A stretch of 64,000 bases of DNA from Shewanella halifaxensis HAW-EB4 (GTDB lineage: Bacteria; Pseudomonadota; Gammaproteobacteria; Enterobacterales; Shewanellaceae): positions 2,480,001 to 2,544,000 of the forward strand of contig NC_010334.1 of assembly GCF_000019185.1 (NCBI RefSeq), read 5' to 3'. The notes under the pieces are model-generated. The model saw nothing but the letters and a program-made list of their open reading frames with translations. It made no database searches and had not been told where the DNA came from. A program made the position numbers and the translations under genes. Of the stretch, positions 16,512 to 26,245 are shown one piece after another; position 1 is the first letter of the stretch, and the number at the start of each line of letters is the position of its first letter.

Positions 16512-16870
16512 AATTTGCTTTATTTTAAAGGGGGTTTTTCATCAGCAGTGCGACTTTGTTTGGTGATTGCCCCGTCACTCAGTTTTATAGCTGCGCGGAA
16601 GGTGAAAAGTTGGTATTTATCTCTGTTATAAATTAAAATTAATCGGGCAAAGCTACTCAAAAATAGGCATTTTTGATACCCTGCACCTTTAATTAATTTG
16701 CCGTGATGTCAGCCATTTATATGGCTAAAAATTGACGACAGATGTCTCAGTTTTCGGGATTTTGGAAAAAATCCTATCCGTTTGTAGAAAATAACTAAAA
16801 TTTAGTTTGCATCTGCTGAAAAAAGGAGTACTTTCGCGCTCCTTAATTTAACTTAACTGGAAGAATTGTA
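16512..16870. other. Intergenic region upstream of the rimK-type gene
   Basis: 359 bp with no supported gene. A small AAGGAG...CTCCTT hairpin lies at about 16824-16843, just before the next gene. Confidence 0.5.
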
Positions 16871-18247
16871 ATGAGCGACAACAAGTTTATTATCGGAAGT
16901 GAAGAGTGGTGTGCATTCCCAGCTCTTGGTGTTCCAGCAATTAAAGCTAGAGTTGACTCTGGCGCCAGAACGTCATCAATCCATGCTGTCAATATCCGCC
17001 CTTTTAAAAGAGAAGGCGAGCCATGGGTTTCTTTTGAACTTCACCCGATACAAAATAGTCGCAAGATCATCCTTCGATGTGAAAGTAAAGTTATCGACCG
17101 TCGCAACATTAAGAGCTCTAACGGTGAGATCGAAAAACGCTACGTTATCGCCTCTGTTATTCAGTTAGGCGGCCACGCTTGGGAAGTTGAGCTAACCTTG
17201 ACTAACCGCGACAGTATGGGATATCGCATGTTGTTAGGTCGTGAAGCGATGAGCAACAAGACCTTGGTTGACCCATCGGAATCATTTTGCTTAGGTCAGC
17301 AGAACGACGTTGAGGTTGAACAACTTTACGGTGTGAAATCAGCTAAGAAAAGTGGTCTTAAGATCGGTTTGTTAGCAAGTAACCCTGACTTGTACAGTAA
17401 CCGACGCATCATTGAAGCGGGTGAACAACGTGGTCATGAGATGGTGTTTTTAAACATCAAACAGTGTTACTTAAAGCTCGATGCCTCTGAGCCTGAGGTA
17501 CATTACCGTGGCGGCCGCATCTTAAATGATCTTGATGCAGTCATTCCACGCATCAGACCAAGTATGACCTTCTACGGTTGCGCGTTAACGCGTCACTTTG
17601 AAAGTTTGAATATCATGGCGCTTAACACCTCTGATGCGATTACACGCTCAAGAGATAAACTATTCTCGTTGCAGTTACTGCAAAAGAATAACTTAGATAT
17701 TCCAACAAGTGGCTTTGCTAATTCACCCGTTGATACGAAAGATCTTATCGATATGGTTGGTGGTGCACCACTTATCGTTAAGCTACTTGAGGGAACTCAA
17801 GGTAAAGGTGTTGTATTAGCCGAAACCACCAAAGCGGCTGAAAGCGTAATCAATGCTTTCAAATCGCTACATGTAAATCTACTTGTGCAAGAATTCATTA
17901 AAGAAGCCCAGGGTAAGGATTTACGCTGTTTTGTTATTGACGGCAAGGTTGTTGCTTCTATTGAGCGTACAGCGGCTCCTGGAGAGTTTAGAGCTAACAT
18001 CCATCAAGGTGGTAGTGCGTCTATTGTCTCGGTAAGTGCTGCAGAGCGACAATTGGCTCTGAAAGCTGCCAAGACAATGGGTCTTCGTGTTGCTGGTGTT
18101 GATATCATTCGCTCTAGTCGCGGACCATTATTGCTTGAGATTAACTCATCTCCAGGGCTTGAAGGTATCGAATCTGCGACAGGTATCGATATCGCTGGTG
18201 CGATGATCGATTCTATTGAGAAGAAGTTGGGTTGGAAGGCTGAGTAA
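16871..18247 (+). CDS. rimK: RimK-type ATP-grasp ligase fused to an N-terminal RimB/retropepsin-like domain
   Basis: The 458-aa product has two parts. Residues 1-140 are a retropepsin-like 'ATP-dependent zinc protease' (RimB) domain with the aspartyl motif ARVDSGARTSSIHA. Residues about 160-455 are an ATP-grasp ligase of the RimK type (RDKLFSLQLL, VKLLEGTQGKGVVLAE, LEINSSPGLEGIE). RimK adds glutamates to ribosomal protein S6; RimB-type domains are thought to trim them. In many genomes the two are separate genes; here one polypeptide holds both. The terminator follows at once, so it is monocistronic. Confidence 0.88.
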   Translation: MSDNKFIIGSEEWCAFPALGVPAIKARVDSGARTSSIHAVNIRPFKREGEPWVSFELHPIQNSRKIILRCESKVIDRRNIKSSNGEIEKRYVIASVIQLGGHAWEVELTLTNRDSMGYRMLLGREAMSNKTLVDPSESFCLGQQNDVEVEQLYGVKSAKKSGLKIGLLASNPDLYSNRRIIEAGEQRGHEMVFLNIKQCYLKLDASEPEVHYRGGRILNDLDAVIPRIRPSMTFYGCALTRHFESLNIMALNTSDAITRSRDKLFSLQLLQKNNLDIPTSGFANSPVDTKDLIDMVGGAPLIVKLLEGTQGKGVVLAETTKAAESVINAFKSLHVNLLVQEFIKEAQGKDLRCFVIDGKVVASIERTAAPGEFRANIHQGGSASIVSVSAAERQLALKAAKTMGLRVAGVDIIRSSRGPLLLEINSSPGLEGIESATGIDIAGAMIDSIEKKLGWKAE

Positions 18248-18270
18248 TCCGCTCCAACCTAGGATAAATG

Positions 18271-18305
18271 AAAAAGCGTTATGCCTCTGGCATAGCGCTT
18301 TTTTT
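18271..18305 (+). terminator. Rho-independent terminator after rimK
   Basis: AAAGCGTTATGCC and GGCATAGCGCTTT pair around TCT, followed by a T run. Confidence 0.88.
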
Positions 18306-18489
18306 ATAGCCTAGTGATTATATTTTCTTTAGTCATGAGATAAGTTTCCTTTCACTAATTTTGGTGTGTTGGACAATGGGGGCTACTATCAATATTGCTG
18401 GATAAGAGACCGTTATTTTTAGCAAATTTTTTACTCAAATGCCTATTTGTGCTACTTTTAGTACTTACTTTTTTGCTATGGAGGAAATG

Positions 18490-18765
18490 GTGAAGTCCAC
18501 AGTAGACAAAATGTTAGTTAAGCACGATAAGCTAGTACATTCAGAAGATGTGAAAGTCTGTTCACACACACAAAGAGCTAAAGATGATTGGGTGTTACAC
18601 ACAGTGATGATTGATAACTGTGATACGCCTTTTACCTTTAGAAGAACCAAAAAGTATAAAAGTTTATGTGGTGCTCGCGTAAACATGACCTATTATCCGG
18701 ATAAACAGGGCGTAGCTGGCTTTGAAATGGATATCTTTAAAGTTGTGAGAATCAAACGCAGTTAA
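18490..18765 (+). CDS. Hypothetical small basic protein
   Basis: About 91 aa, rich in Lys, with three cysteines and a C-terminal half that looks like alternating strands (WVLHTVMIDN ... FEMDIFKVVRIKRS). I do not recognise the family. Starts at 18439, 18478, 18487 and 18490 are all possible; GTG 18490 is preferred because GGAGG lies 5 nt upstream. Confidence 0.55.
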   Translation: MKSTVDKMLVKHDKLVHSEDVKVCSHTQRAKDDWVLHTVMIDNCDTPFTFRRTKKYKSLCGARVNMTYYPDKQGVAGFEMDIFKVVRIKRS

Positions 18766-18891
18766 CCAGATAGCTTGCCTTGTTGTTAATACATCATTGT
18801 TGATAAAAAACCGTTAAGGCATCGTACAGCGTTAAAACGCTACTATTCATCCCACTAGCCTAATCACAGGGCAAATTTAAAAGGGGTGAAC

Positions 18892-19242
18892 ATGCATTCA
18901 ACTAGACAACAAACTCTCCAATACCAGGGTTTTGCTTCGCAGGTTATTGCTAATGACAACTTATCTAGTAATGACAATGTATCTAGTCTTACGTACCTAA
19001 TACATGCATCGATAAGGCTCACTCAACGAGCCTTACTGATGCATTATTACAATACAGAGCAAATATCTGTGCTTTCACTTCTTAGCCATAAGTCTGAATC
19101 TCTAGAGTTACACCGTGCAGTGCTGAATGGCGAAATGGGAGATACCGAACGGCACATATTAATTAGCTATATAAATCAAAATATTGAAGTTATTGATGAA
19201 GCAATTGATTCTGGAATTTCAAAAATAGGTAAGGTTATCTAA
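18892..19242 (+). CDS. Hypothetical protein
   Basis: About 116 aa with no recognised motif; the central and C-terminal parts look helical. ATG 18892 has AAGGGG 5 nt upstream, better than the GTG at 18886. It stands alone, between two other small or broken genes, in a region that looks accessory. Confidence 0.5.
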   Translation: MHSTRQQTLQYQGFASQVIANDNLSSNDNVSSLTYLIHASIRLTQRALLMHYYNTEQISVLSLLSHKSESLELHRAVLNGEMGDTERHILISYINQNIEVIDEAIDSGISKIGKVI

Positions 19243-19511
19243 TAGTAAGTCGAGCAACTATATTGATGTATGAGTCCTAACTATTAGGAACGTAGAAGCT
19301 GATTGATGTGATATTTAGCATGAACAGCTAGAGCCTATGAAACTGTATTTTTTAAAATGCATTTTTGTTTCAAAAACCTTGCCAAACTATAGTTTTACAC
19401 TTGATATCATGCTTTAGTGTTAATCAGGGTTGATTGAAACAGTTAATGTAGCGCGCTTGTTTTGCAGATGTTACGCTACCACTAAAGGAATATGGCAAAG
19501 GACGGTATCTT

Positions 19512-20987
19512 GTGGCGATTTCCCCTAAGGATAACCAAGGTCCGATAACATTAAAAACGGTTCGTAAAGCCATCTCATGTCGATTTACTCCCTTAGTAAT
19601 CATTCTACTTTTCATCTTGCTCATCGGTTTAATAACACTAGCCTCCAACATTCCACTAGCGACAGCAGTTTCATCACACACTACATCTAACAATGTTGTT
19701 TCCTTAGTTGTTGCGAACTCCAAAGCATGGAAACCCTTTTCTTACATAGATAATAAAGGTGAGCCTAGAGGCTTGCTTATTGATTTATGGAAAGAGTTTG
19801 CTGAGGTCAACCAGATAGAAATCGAATTCCTTTTAACTGACTGGCAAGAGTCTATCGACAATGTTCGGTAGGGCAGAGCCGATATACATGCAGGTTTATT
19901 ATGGTCAAATGAAAGAGCGGTGTATTTCGACTACGCAAATAATCTCGCCAAACTAGATGGCCAAGTATTTGTAGAGCAGTCTTTGCTTAGTGATAACGTA
20001 GACTCAATAGTAGAGAGCACACCGCTAGGAGTGATTGAAGGAAGCTATGAAGATAATTTCATCCGTAGGGAGTACCCTCAGGTCAAATTAATCCATTTTA
20101 GCAATAATGAACAGATGATAGATGCTGCTTTACATTTCGATATCAAGGCTTTTGTAGCCGACTTTCAAGTTGCAAACTTTTATCTCTATACCTCAGACAA
20201 GCAAAGCACCTTTGCACCGGTACAGCATCTGTATACGGCTTCAGTTAAGCCCGCTGTAGCCAAAGGGAACTTTCAATTACTTAACTTAGTAAAGAATGGT
20301 TTTAAACAGATAGAGCAGGACACGTTAAGCCGTATTAACAGGAAATGGCTTCATGTCGAAACGGTATACCCGAGCTACTTACTGCCACTGATGATCGTTT
20401 TATCTCTAGGTATGATCGCTATTTACGTCATACAACTTAAAAGAACAGTATCACTACGAACCAAAGAGCTTTACGCCGTAAATCAAGAATTACAATTATT
20501 GGCCAGGAAAGATCACTTAACAGGCATTAATAATCGACGTTATTTTTTAAGTGAGTTTGAACGAAGCAATAAGACTAGAAAAAAAAGCATGACCTTATTG
20601 CTATTCGATATCGATAGGTTCAAAGGCGTTAATGATACGTTTGGCCATCATATTGGCGATCAAACACTAATAGAAGTCGTAAAAAGGGTCTCTCTAACGC
20701 TCTGTGATAAAGCCGTACTTGGACGCATAGGTGGCGAGGAGTTTTGTGTATTTATGACTGAACTTAACGAAAACCAAGCGATAGCATTTGCAGAGCGGGT
20801 GCAAACTTGTATTTGTGAGACTAAGGTTTATACCGATGCAGGAGAGCTCGCTATTACTGTTAGCTTAGGTGCCATTTATAGCAAGCAAACGGATATGGAA
20901 TGCACAAGTTTAATCACTCAAGCCGATCTACTTATGTACCAAGCAAAAAAGCGTGGCAGAAACTGTTTTGAGTTTTTAAGTGTATAA
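19512..20987 (+). pseudogene. Diguanylate cyclase with periplasmic SBP domain, broken by one in-frame stop
   Basis: The reading frame runs from GTG 19512 to 20987 with one TAG at 19869-19871 and no frameshift. N-terminal part: transmembrane helix (about residues 28-50) and the start of a family-3 solute-binding domain (WKPFSYIDNKGEPRGLLIDLWKEF). After the stop the same frame continues with GRADIHAGLLWSNERA, more of the binding domain, a second transmembrane helix, and a complete GGDEF domain with the active-site variant RIGGEEF and an intact DxLT start. The product would make cyclic di-GMP in response to a periplasmic ligand. The stop probably kills it, though a recent mutation, readthrough or a reassembled C-terminal product are possible. 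A bidirectional terminator follows. Confidence 0.8.
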
Positions 20988-21013
20988 AAAAACCCAGCCT
21001 AAGCTGGGTTTTT
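20986..21013. terminator. Bidirectional terminator
   Basis: AAAACCCAGC and GCTGGGTTTT around CTAA, with A and T runs on both sides; it serves both the GGDEF gene and gap on the other strand. Confidence 0.88.
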
Positions 21014-21028
21014 AGTAAAACAGACGAA

Positions 21029-22039
21029 TTACTTAGCAGTCATCAGTGCAACAGCATTATCTAGCATGCGGTTACTGAAGCCCCATTCGTTGTCGTACCA
21101 TGCCATAACTTTTACTAAACGACCATTAACGCGAGTTTGAGTTGCGTCAAAGTTCGAAGAGAATGGGTTATGGTTGAAATCAATTGATACCAATGGCTCA
21201 TGGTTTACAGCCAAGACTTCGCTTAATGGTGCTACTGAAGCGGCTTTCTCAATGATGGCATTGATCTCTTCAACACTCGTGTCGCGTGCAGCGATAAAAG
21301 ATAAGTCGACCAATGAAACGTTTACAGTCGGTACACGTACGGCTAGTCCGTCAAATTTACCCGCAAGCTCTGGAACCACAAGGCCAACAGCGGCAGCAGC
21401 GCCTGTTTGTGTTGGGATCATAGACATTGCTGCAGCGCGTGCACGGCGCAAGTCGGTGTGGTAAACGTCAGACAAACGTTGGTCGTTTGTGTAAGCATGA
21501 ATTGTTGTCATCAAACCAGATTCAATACCAATCTCATCATTTAACGGCTTAGCGAAAGGGGCTAAACAGTTAGTTGTACAAGAGGCGTTTGAAATTACGG
21601 TCATATCACTGGTGATAACGTCGTTGTTTACGCCGTAAACAACAGTCGCATCTACATTCTTTCCTGGAGCAGAAATAAGCACTTTCTTTGCACCAGCATC
21701 TAAATGAGATTGAACAGACTCTTTAGAAGTGAAGATACCGGTACATTCAAATACCACATCGATATCAAGTTCTTTCCAAGGAAGCTTTGAAGGATCGCGC
21801 TCTTGGAAGGTCAGGATCTTATCTTCGTTAACAAAAATAGCGTCATCAGTGTGCTCAACTTTGGCGTTAAAGCGTCCGTGTACTGAATCGTACTTAGTTA
21901 AATGAGCGTTGATTGAAGCGTCACCTAAATCGTTAAGCGCAACAATCTTGATAGGATAGTTCTTTTCGCTTTCATATAGAGCACGTAGAACATTGCGGCC
22001 GATACGGCCATAGCCGTTAATTGCAACTCGGATAGTCAT
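21029..22039 (-). CDS. gapA: Type I glyceraldehyde-3-phosphate dehydrogenase
   Basis: This NAD-dependent glycolytic enzyme oxidises glyceraldehyde 3-phosphate to 1,3-bisphosphoglycerate. The 336-aa product has the Rossmann start INGYGRIGR, catalytic Cys154 in SNASCTTN, the His of HAYTNDQ and the C-terminal AWYDNEWGFSNRM. ATG 22039 is chosen over an upstream in-frame start at 22111 because GAGGG lies 7 nt before it and the protein then begins like other GAPDHs. Downstream is the bidirectional terminator. Confidence 0.93.
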   Translation of the reverse strand: MTIRVAINGYGRIGRNVLRALYESEKNYPIKIVALNDLGDASINAHLTKYDSVHGRFNAKVEHTDDAIFVNEDKILTFQERDPSKLPWKELDIDVVFECTGIFTSKESVQSHLDAGAKKVLISAPGKNVDATVVYGVNNDVITSDMTVISNASCTTNCLAPFAKPLNDEIGIESGLMTTIHAYTNDQRLSDVYHTDLRRARAAAMSMIPTQTGAAAAVGLVVPELAGKFDGLAVRVPTVNVSLVDLSFIAARDTSVEEINAIIEKAASVAPLSEVLAVNHEPLVSIDFNHNPFSSNFDATQTRVNGRLVKVMAWYDNEWGFSNRMLDNAVALMTAK

Positions 22040-22259
22040 CTCATATCCCTCAGGTAAATGTATAAAAAATATATCTGGTAGTAAAATTACCAAATTGACA
22101 GCTATCGTCAAGTTATATCGACGATAAAAGCGACTTTATGGCCGTTATTTCGGTAATTTTTTTACACGTGTCGCGATTTTAAGCATTTATTGCATAAATG
22201 TATAAAATACTTATAAGTTGGCAAATTTATTGCCAACATTAAATGATAGTTACACGACA

Positions 22260-23120
22260 TTATAATGGTGAATGAGCTTCTCTTATGTCTTTATCGAGTA
22301 ACGTCTTTAATTTGCTCTTTTGATACTCTCCAGATTGTAGTTGTTCCGCTAGTTCTAACGCATCTTTATCGAGTCTACGCTGTAAAATTTTATTGCCCTT
22401 AATTAGGGCCAACATCTGAACTTCAGTAAAATTAGCATGGGTAATTTCGATGTTGGTCATAGAGAGCCAATAATCGATTTCAAATTTGTTTTCGAGCCGA
22501 TAAATGGTCGCCAAAGCCAGTAACCAGTCGGCTTTAAAGTTTTCTTCAGTACTACCTTCGAACACTTCTGCGTAAAGTTGTTTCGATTTTGTTGGATTAA
22601 GCCTTAGGTAGTGAGAAGCGAGCTCCGCCTTTAACATTACATCTGTAATAGCGCCGTTACTCTCGGCTGCGAATAATACCGCTTCGGCCTCAGGATCATT
22701 AAAGCGTGACCAGTGGTAGTAGGCTAAATGAGGGTCGTTACTTCCTTTAGTCGTTTCTTGTAACTCAGATAATGTTTGTGAACTTAAGCCAAAGGCTCTG
22801 GCACGATCATTCGTTCGCTCTGGATGTAAAATGTGCTGCACACCTGACGCCAACTCTACACATTTATTGTAGTTTTCTAAGTACAATAATTGGTCATAAA
22901 TTAGCTTTCCAGAAGGCTCGAGAGTGTTTTTCAGCTTGAATCGATTGCGGATCAGGTCGCCTTTTTCGAATCGACACCAACTATCCTTATGAAGATCGGC
23001 ACAAAGTTCAGGATTTTTGTTACAAATGACCTGAGTATTCGTCGGTTGTTCGCACCCCAAAAGCCCGAAAAAAGCGCTAATTGCAAAAAATGATGTAAAC
23101 ATTACAAAGTTTCTATTCAA
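22260..23120 (-). CDS. DUF2989-like lipoprotein
   Basis: A protein of about 286 aa with a short lipoprotein signal ending in FFGLLGC. The rest is helical, with TPR/Sel1-like spacing (for example AYYHWSRFNDPEAEAVLFAAE and WLLALATIYRLENK). I associate it with the DUF2989 lipoproteins of Vibrio and Shewanella. It lies between two gap genes, an order I recall from Shewanella genomes. TTG 23120 is preferred (GGAG 5 nt upstream); other starts are TTG 23132 and ATG 23102. Role unknown. Confidence 0.7.
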   Translation of the reverse strand: MNRNFVMFTSFFAISAFFGLLGCEQPTNTQVICNKNPELCADLHKDSWCRFEKGDLIRNRFKLKNTLEPSGKLIYDQLLYLENYNKCVELASGVQHILHPERTNDRARAFGLSSQTLSELQETTKGSNDPHLAYYHWSRFNDPEAEAVLFAAESNGAITDVMLKAELASHYLRLNPTKSKQLYAEVFEGSTEENFKADWLLALATIYRLENKFEIDYWLSMTNIEITHANFTEVQMLALIKGNKILQRRLDKDALELAEQLQSGEYQKSKLKTLLDKDIREAHSPL

Positions 23121-23324
23121 ACCAGACTCCAAACGAACTTTTTTCTAATAAAATTACATTGTTATGGAAAATTTCCGACTAGCTTGAAAGCTAACTTTTC
23201 ATTACAATGGCGCCGACCAAATGGGGAAAGACACCCTATATAACGTTAGATTATTGGTCTTTTCTTTTTGTTACTCAAACATTTCAGACAAAAAAGTCAG
23301 AAAAGTGAGATAAAGGATCTGTTA

Positions 23325-24761
23325 ATGAGCGCTGATAAACACCTACAAAGTTGGCAAGAACGTTTCGAAATGGCTGAGGCAATGCAGCCATTACTTGGTA
23401 AGTTATACCGTAACCAAGGTGTAGAAGTGGTCGTCTATGGCAAACCTCTACTGAATGCTTCTACAATCGAAATCATTAAATCGCACCGTTTAGTGCGTCG
23501 CCATGTTGGTGAAAAACTAAGACTACGTGAAAGTTTTCCATTTGTTGAGGCTTTAAGCAAGTTAGCGGTAAAACAGTGTAAAGTTGATATCGGTAAATTA
23601 GCGGTTAATTACTGGCGCGAATATCAAGATGCAAGTCAGGTTGAGGCTTATATGAGCCGCGAACTTGCAGATGCAATCACCCATCAAGATGAGCAACAAC
23701 CAAGAGATGTCGTTCTTTATGGTTTTGGTCGTATCGGTCGTCTACTCGCTCGTTTGCTTATTGAAAGAACGGGTGTAAGCAACAAGCTTAGACTACGTGC
23801 TATCGTACTTCGTGGTGGCCGTACTGGCGATTTAGAAAAGCGTGCAAGCTTATTGCGTCGAGATTCGGTTCACGGTCCATTTAATGGCTCTGTTGAAGTT
23901 GATGAAGAGAACAATGCAATTATCGCAAACGGTACCTACATTCAGGTTATCTACGCGAACTCTCCAGATGAAGTTGATTACACTAAATTTGGTATTTCAA
24001 ATGCACTTGTGGTTGATAACACTGGTATTTGGAAAGATGAAGCGGGCCTTGGCTTACACCTTAAGTCACCTGGTGCGAGCAAAGTATTGCTCACAGCCCC
24101 TGCTAAGGGTGCTATTAAGAACATCGTTTATGGTGTGAACGAGTCAGATATTCTTGATGAAGATACCATTGTATCGGCTGCAAGCTGTACGACTAACGCT
24201 ATTACGCCTGTGCTTAAAGCGGTAAATGATAAGTACGGTATCGTAAATGGTCACGTTGAAACGATTCACTCGTATACCAATGACCAAAACCTTATCGATA
24301 ACTACCACAGTGCAGATCGCCGTGGACGTAGTGCACCACTAAACATGGTTATTACTGAAACCGGTGCGGCTAAAGCGGTTTCAAAAGCGCTACCAGTACT
24401 TGAAGGTAAGTTAACAGGTAATGCTATTCGTGTTCCAACACCCAATGTGTCTATGGCGATTATTAGCCTTAACCTAGAGGGTGAAACGAACAAGCACGAC
24501 ATGAACGAGTACCTAAAAGACATGGCATTGCAGTCTGAACTGCAAAACCAAATCGACTACACTGATTCTACAGAAATCGTATCAAGTGATCTTGTGGGTT
24601 CTCGTTATGCGGGTGTAATTGATTCGCAAGCAACGATTGCTGAAGGTAACCGTACTATTCTTTATGTATGGTATGACAACGAATTTGGCTATAGCTGTCA
24701 GGTTGTCGGCGTAATGCAAAAAATGCTTGGCCTAAACTACCAGTCATTGCCCCATGGCTAA
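23325..24761 (+). CDS. Glyceraldehyde-3-phosphate dehydrogenase, long N-terminal form
   Basis: A 478-aa GAPDH paralogue. A helical extension of about 125 residues (MSADKHLQSWQERFEMAEAM ...) precedes the Rossmann domain (YGFGRIGRLLARLL). Catalytic Cys is in SAASCTTNAITP, and HSYTNDQNLIDNYHSADRRGRSAP and WYDNEFGYSCQVV complete the fold. The long class occurs in Vibrio and Shewanella beside a standard gap; it may serve gluconeogenesis or use another cofactor (inference). ATG 23325 has AAAGGA 7 nt upstream. Confidence 0.9.
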   Translation: MSADKHLQSWQERFEMAEAMQPLLGKLYRNQGVEVVVYGKPLLNASTIEIIKSHRLVRRHVGEKLRLRESFPFVEALSKLAVKQCKVDIGKLAVNYWREYQDASQVEAYMSRELADAITHQDEQQPRDVVLYGFGRIGRLLARLLIERTGVSNKLRLRAIVLRGGRTGDLEKRASLLRRDSVHGPFNGSVEVDEENNAIIANGTYIQVIYANSPDEVDYTKFGISNALVVDNTGIWKDEAGLGLHLKSPGASKVLLTAPAKGAIKNIVYGVNESDILDEDTIVSAASCTTNAITPVLKAVNDKYGIVNGHVETIHSYTNDQNLIDNYHSADRRGRSAPLNMVITETGAAKAVSKALPVLEGKLTGNAIRVPTPNVSMAIISLNLEGETNKHDMNEYLKDMALQSELQNQIDYTDSTEIVSSDLVGSRYAGVIDSQATIAEGNRTILYVWYDNEFGYSCQVVGVMQKMLGLNYQSLPHG

Positions 24762-24788
24762 TTCGTTATAGAGTTAAGCTTAGCGAAT

Positions 24789-24817
24789 AAAACGCCTCTA
24801 TTTTTAGAGGCGTTTTT
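24789..24817 (+). terminator. Rho-independent terminator
   Basis: AAAACGCCTCTA pairs with TAGAGGCGTTTT, followed by T. Confidence 0.9.
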
Positions 24818-25227
24818 GCTTTTTAAACTTCCGACTTTCAAAATATGCAATTTCATCCAAAAGTAAGATGAGTCGACAGTCAAACTCCAAAGCCTGCTGC
24901 AGGACAGAGATCGTACCTACTTTACAGCTCATTCGTGGATAAAATAATAATCAAGCTATTAGGAGAGGGGAGAGGAAGGCGCTAAAACAGATTCAACTTC
25001 AGCTAATAAAAGTGCTAATTTAATAATACTGTCGCTGCAGACAATCACATTATTGTTTGCCGCGTAACCAATCAGCACAAAAACTGTTAGCTTTGATGAA
25101 TTTAACACCAAACAGTCATGAAATTGTTTTTTCACGATTGACTCTCTACGTTAAATCGGTAGAATGCCATTCCGTAGTCAAGGGGAAGCGAACTAAGCAA
25201 CAACTTGAATACAGTTTAAATTGAAAT
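24818..25227. other. Intergenic region before the tRNA cluster
   Basis: About 410 bp without a supported gene; it must hold the promoter of the tRNA operon, whose -10 and -35 boxes I cannot place with confidence. Confidence 0.5.
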
Positions 25228-25303
25228 GCGACATTAGCTCAGTTGGTAGAGCGATACCTTGCCAAGGTATAGGTCATCGGTTCGAACCCGATATGTCGCT
25301 CCA
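25228..25303 (+). tRNA. tRNA-Gly (GCC)
   Basis: 76 nt with acceptor GCGACAT/ATGTCGC, anticodon loop CTTGCCAAG (GCC), T arm TCGGTTCGAACCCGA and encoded CCA. Confidence 0.97.
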
Positions 25304-25316
25304 ATTTAAATCATGT

Positions 25317-25390
25317 GGCGCGATGGCAGAATGGCTATGCTGCGGATTGCAAATCCGTCGATCTCGGTTCGACTCCGGGTCGCGCCTCCA
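25317..25390 (+). tRNA. tRNA-Cys (GCA)
   Basis: 74 nt with acceptor GGCGCGA/TCGCGCC, anticodon loop ATTGCAAAT (GCA), and encoded CCA. It lies 13 nt after tRNA-Gly, in the same transcript. Confidence 0.97.
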
Positions 25391-25475
25391 CAAATTAAGA
25401 GTTTGATGAGCAGCACACTCATAATGAGCTGCAGTACTAGTACCGATAGTGCGTATCGTCAGAGTCAAAGAGTTT

Positions 25476-25561
25476 GCCCGTGTGGTGGAATCGGTAGACA
25501 CAAGGGATTTAAAATCCCTCGCTGAATAAGCGTGCCAGTTCAAGTCTGGCCACGGGTACCA
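25476..25561 (+). tRNA. tRNA-Leu (TAA)
   Basis: 86 nt, class II with a variable arm. Acceptor GCCCGTG/CACGGGT, anticodon loop TTTAAAA (TAA), encoded CCA. Third gene of the tRNA operon. Confidence 0.95.
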
Positions 25562-25570
25562 TCATTAAAG

Positions 25571-25599
25571 CCTCCGCATTAACGTGCGGAGGTTTTTTT
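25571..25599 (+). terminator. Terminator of the tRNA operon
   Basis: CCTCCGCA and TGCGGAGG around TTAACG, followed by T7. Confidence 0.92.
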
Positions 25600-25623
25600 G
25601 TATCTTGCGTTTACGACAAAAGT

Positions 25624-25696
25624 ACAAGGGATTTGCTTTTTATAACAGATGCCTCACTGAATAGATGTGTTAGTTCAAGTCTGGCCACGGGTACCA
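25624..25696 (+). pseudogene. Degenerate second copy of tRNA-Leu
   Basis: The last 27 nt (25672-25698) repeat tRNA-Leu positions 25537-25563 exactly, and GTACAAGGGATTT plus CACTGAATA match its anticodon and variable arms. The acceptor 5' strand, the anticodon 3' side and the D arm are lost or scrambled, so it cannot fold. It is a tandem-duplication remnant or an att scar. Confidence 0.75.
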
Positions 25697-25698
25697 TC

Positions 25699-26203
25699 TT
25701 CTTATGAAGAGTGACCAAACCAGCCTCTGGGCCCCACCTTGAAAAGAGAACCTTGCTGATTGTCTGTCTGACGAGATAATGCTTTGATAATAAGGCAGAG
25801 TAAAGAATCCACCTTCTGAAGAAAGTGGCTTTGCTTACTGTTATGGAGCGGACTCCCTAGAAGAGCTTTCCTATCGTGCTTTAGCAAGACGCCGTAAATA
25901 TATCCCTAAAGGCCTTTTATTCAAGCATGGGCCAAATCATCCCTGATTTAGAAGCTTGCACTGCACTTCTAGCAAAGCTTAACTTTGTCACTGAGTCTAA
26001 CGTGGATATGTTTAAAAGAGCTTATAAGCCGTGTATCTCAGGGGTGCGGTAAGCGAGCCTCCATGACACTTTCTCTTCAACAAAAAGTCAGCGTGCTAAT
26101 AAGCCATTAAACATAACCTACTCCATAACTTTCATTTGTTTTATTTCAGGCAAAGTCATCATTGATGATAATCACCTACTTCAGTAGGTGGTTTAGGGCT
26201 GAG
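25699..26203. other. Degraded region without an intact gene
   Basis: About 500 bp lacking a convincing gene. Near 25790-25940 a stretch of about 50 codons stays open (EESGFAYCYGADSLEELSYR...) but has no start and ends in a stop, and I do not recognise it. Near 26174-26190 there is a CACCTACT/AGTAGGTG hairpin like those at IS200/IS605 ends. Confidence 0.5.
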
Positions 26204-26228
26204 AATAAAAAGCCCTAACATGTAGGGC
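26204..26228 (-). terminator. Terminator after tusE
   Basis: On the minus strand GCCCTA and TAGGGC pair around ACATG-type loop bases and are followed by TTTTTATT. Confidence 0.8.
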
Positions 26229-26245
26229 GATTGTGTGATGCTGGT

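Noticed and set aside
25313..25525. Short frames across the tRNA genes
   Set aside because: They overlap three well-defined tRNAs.
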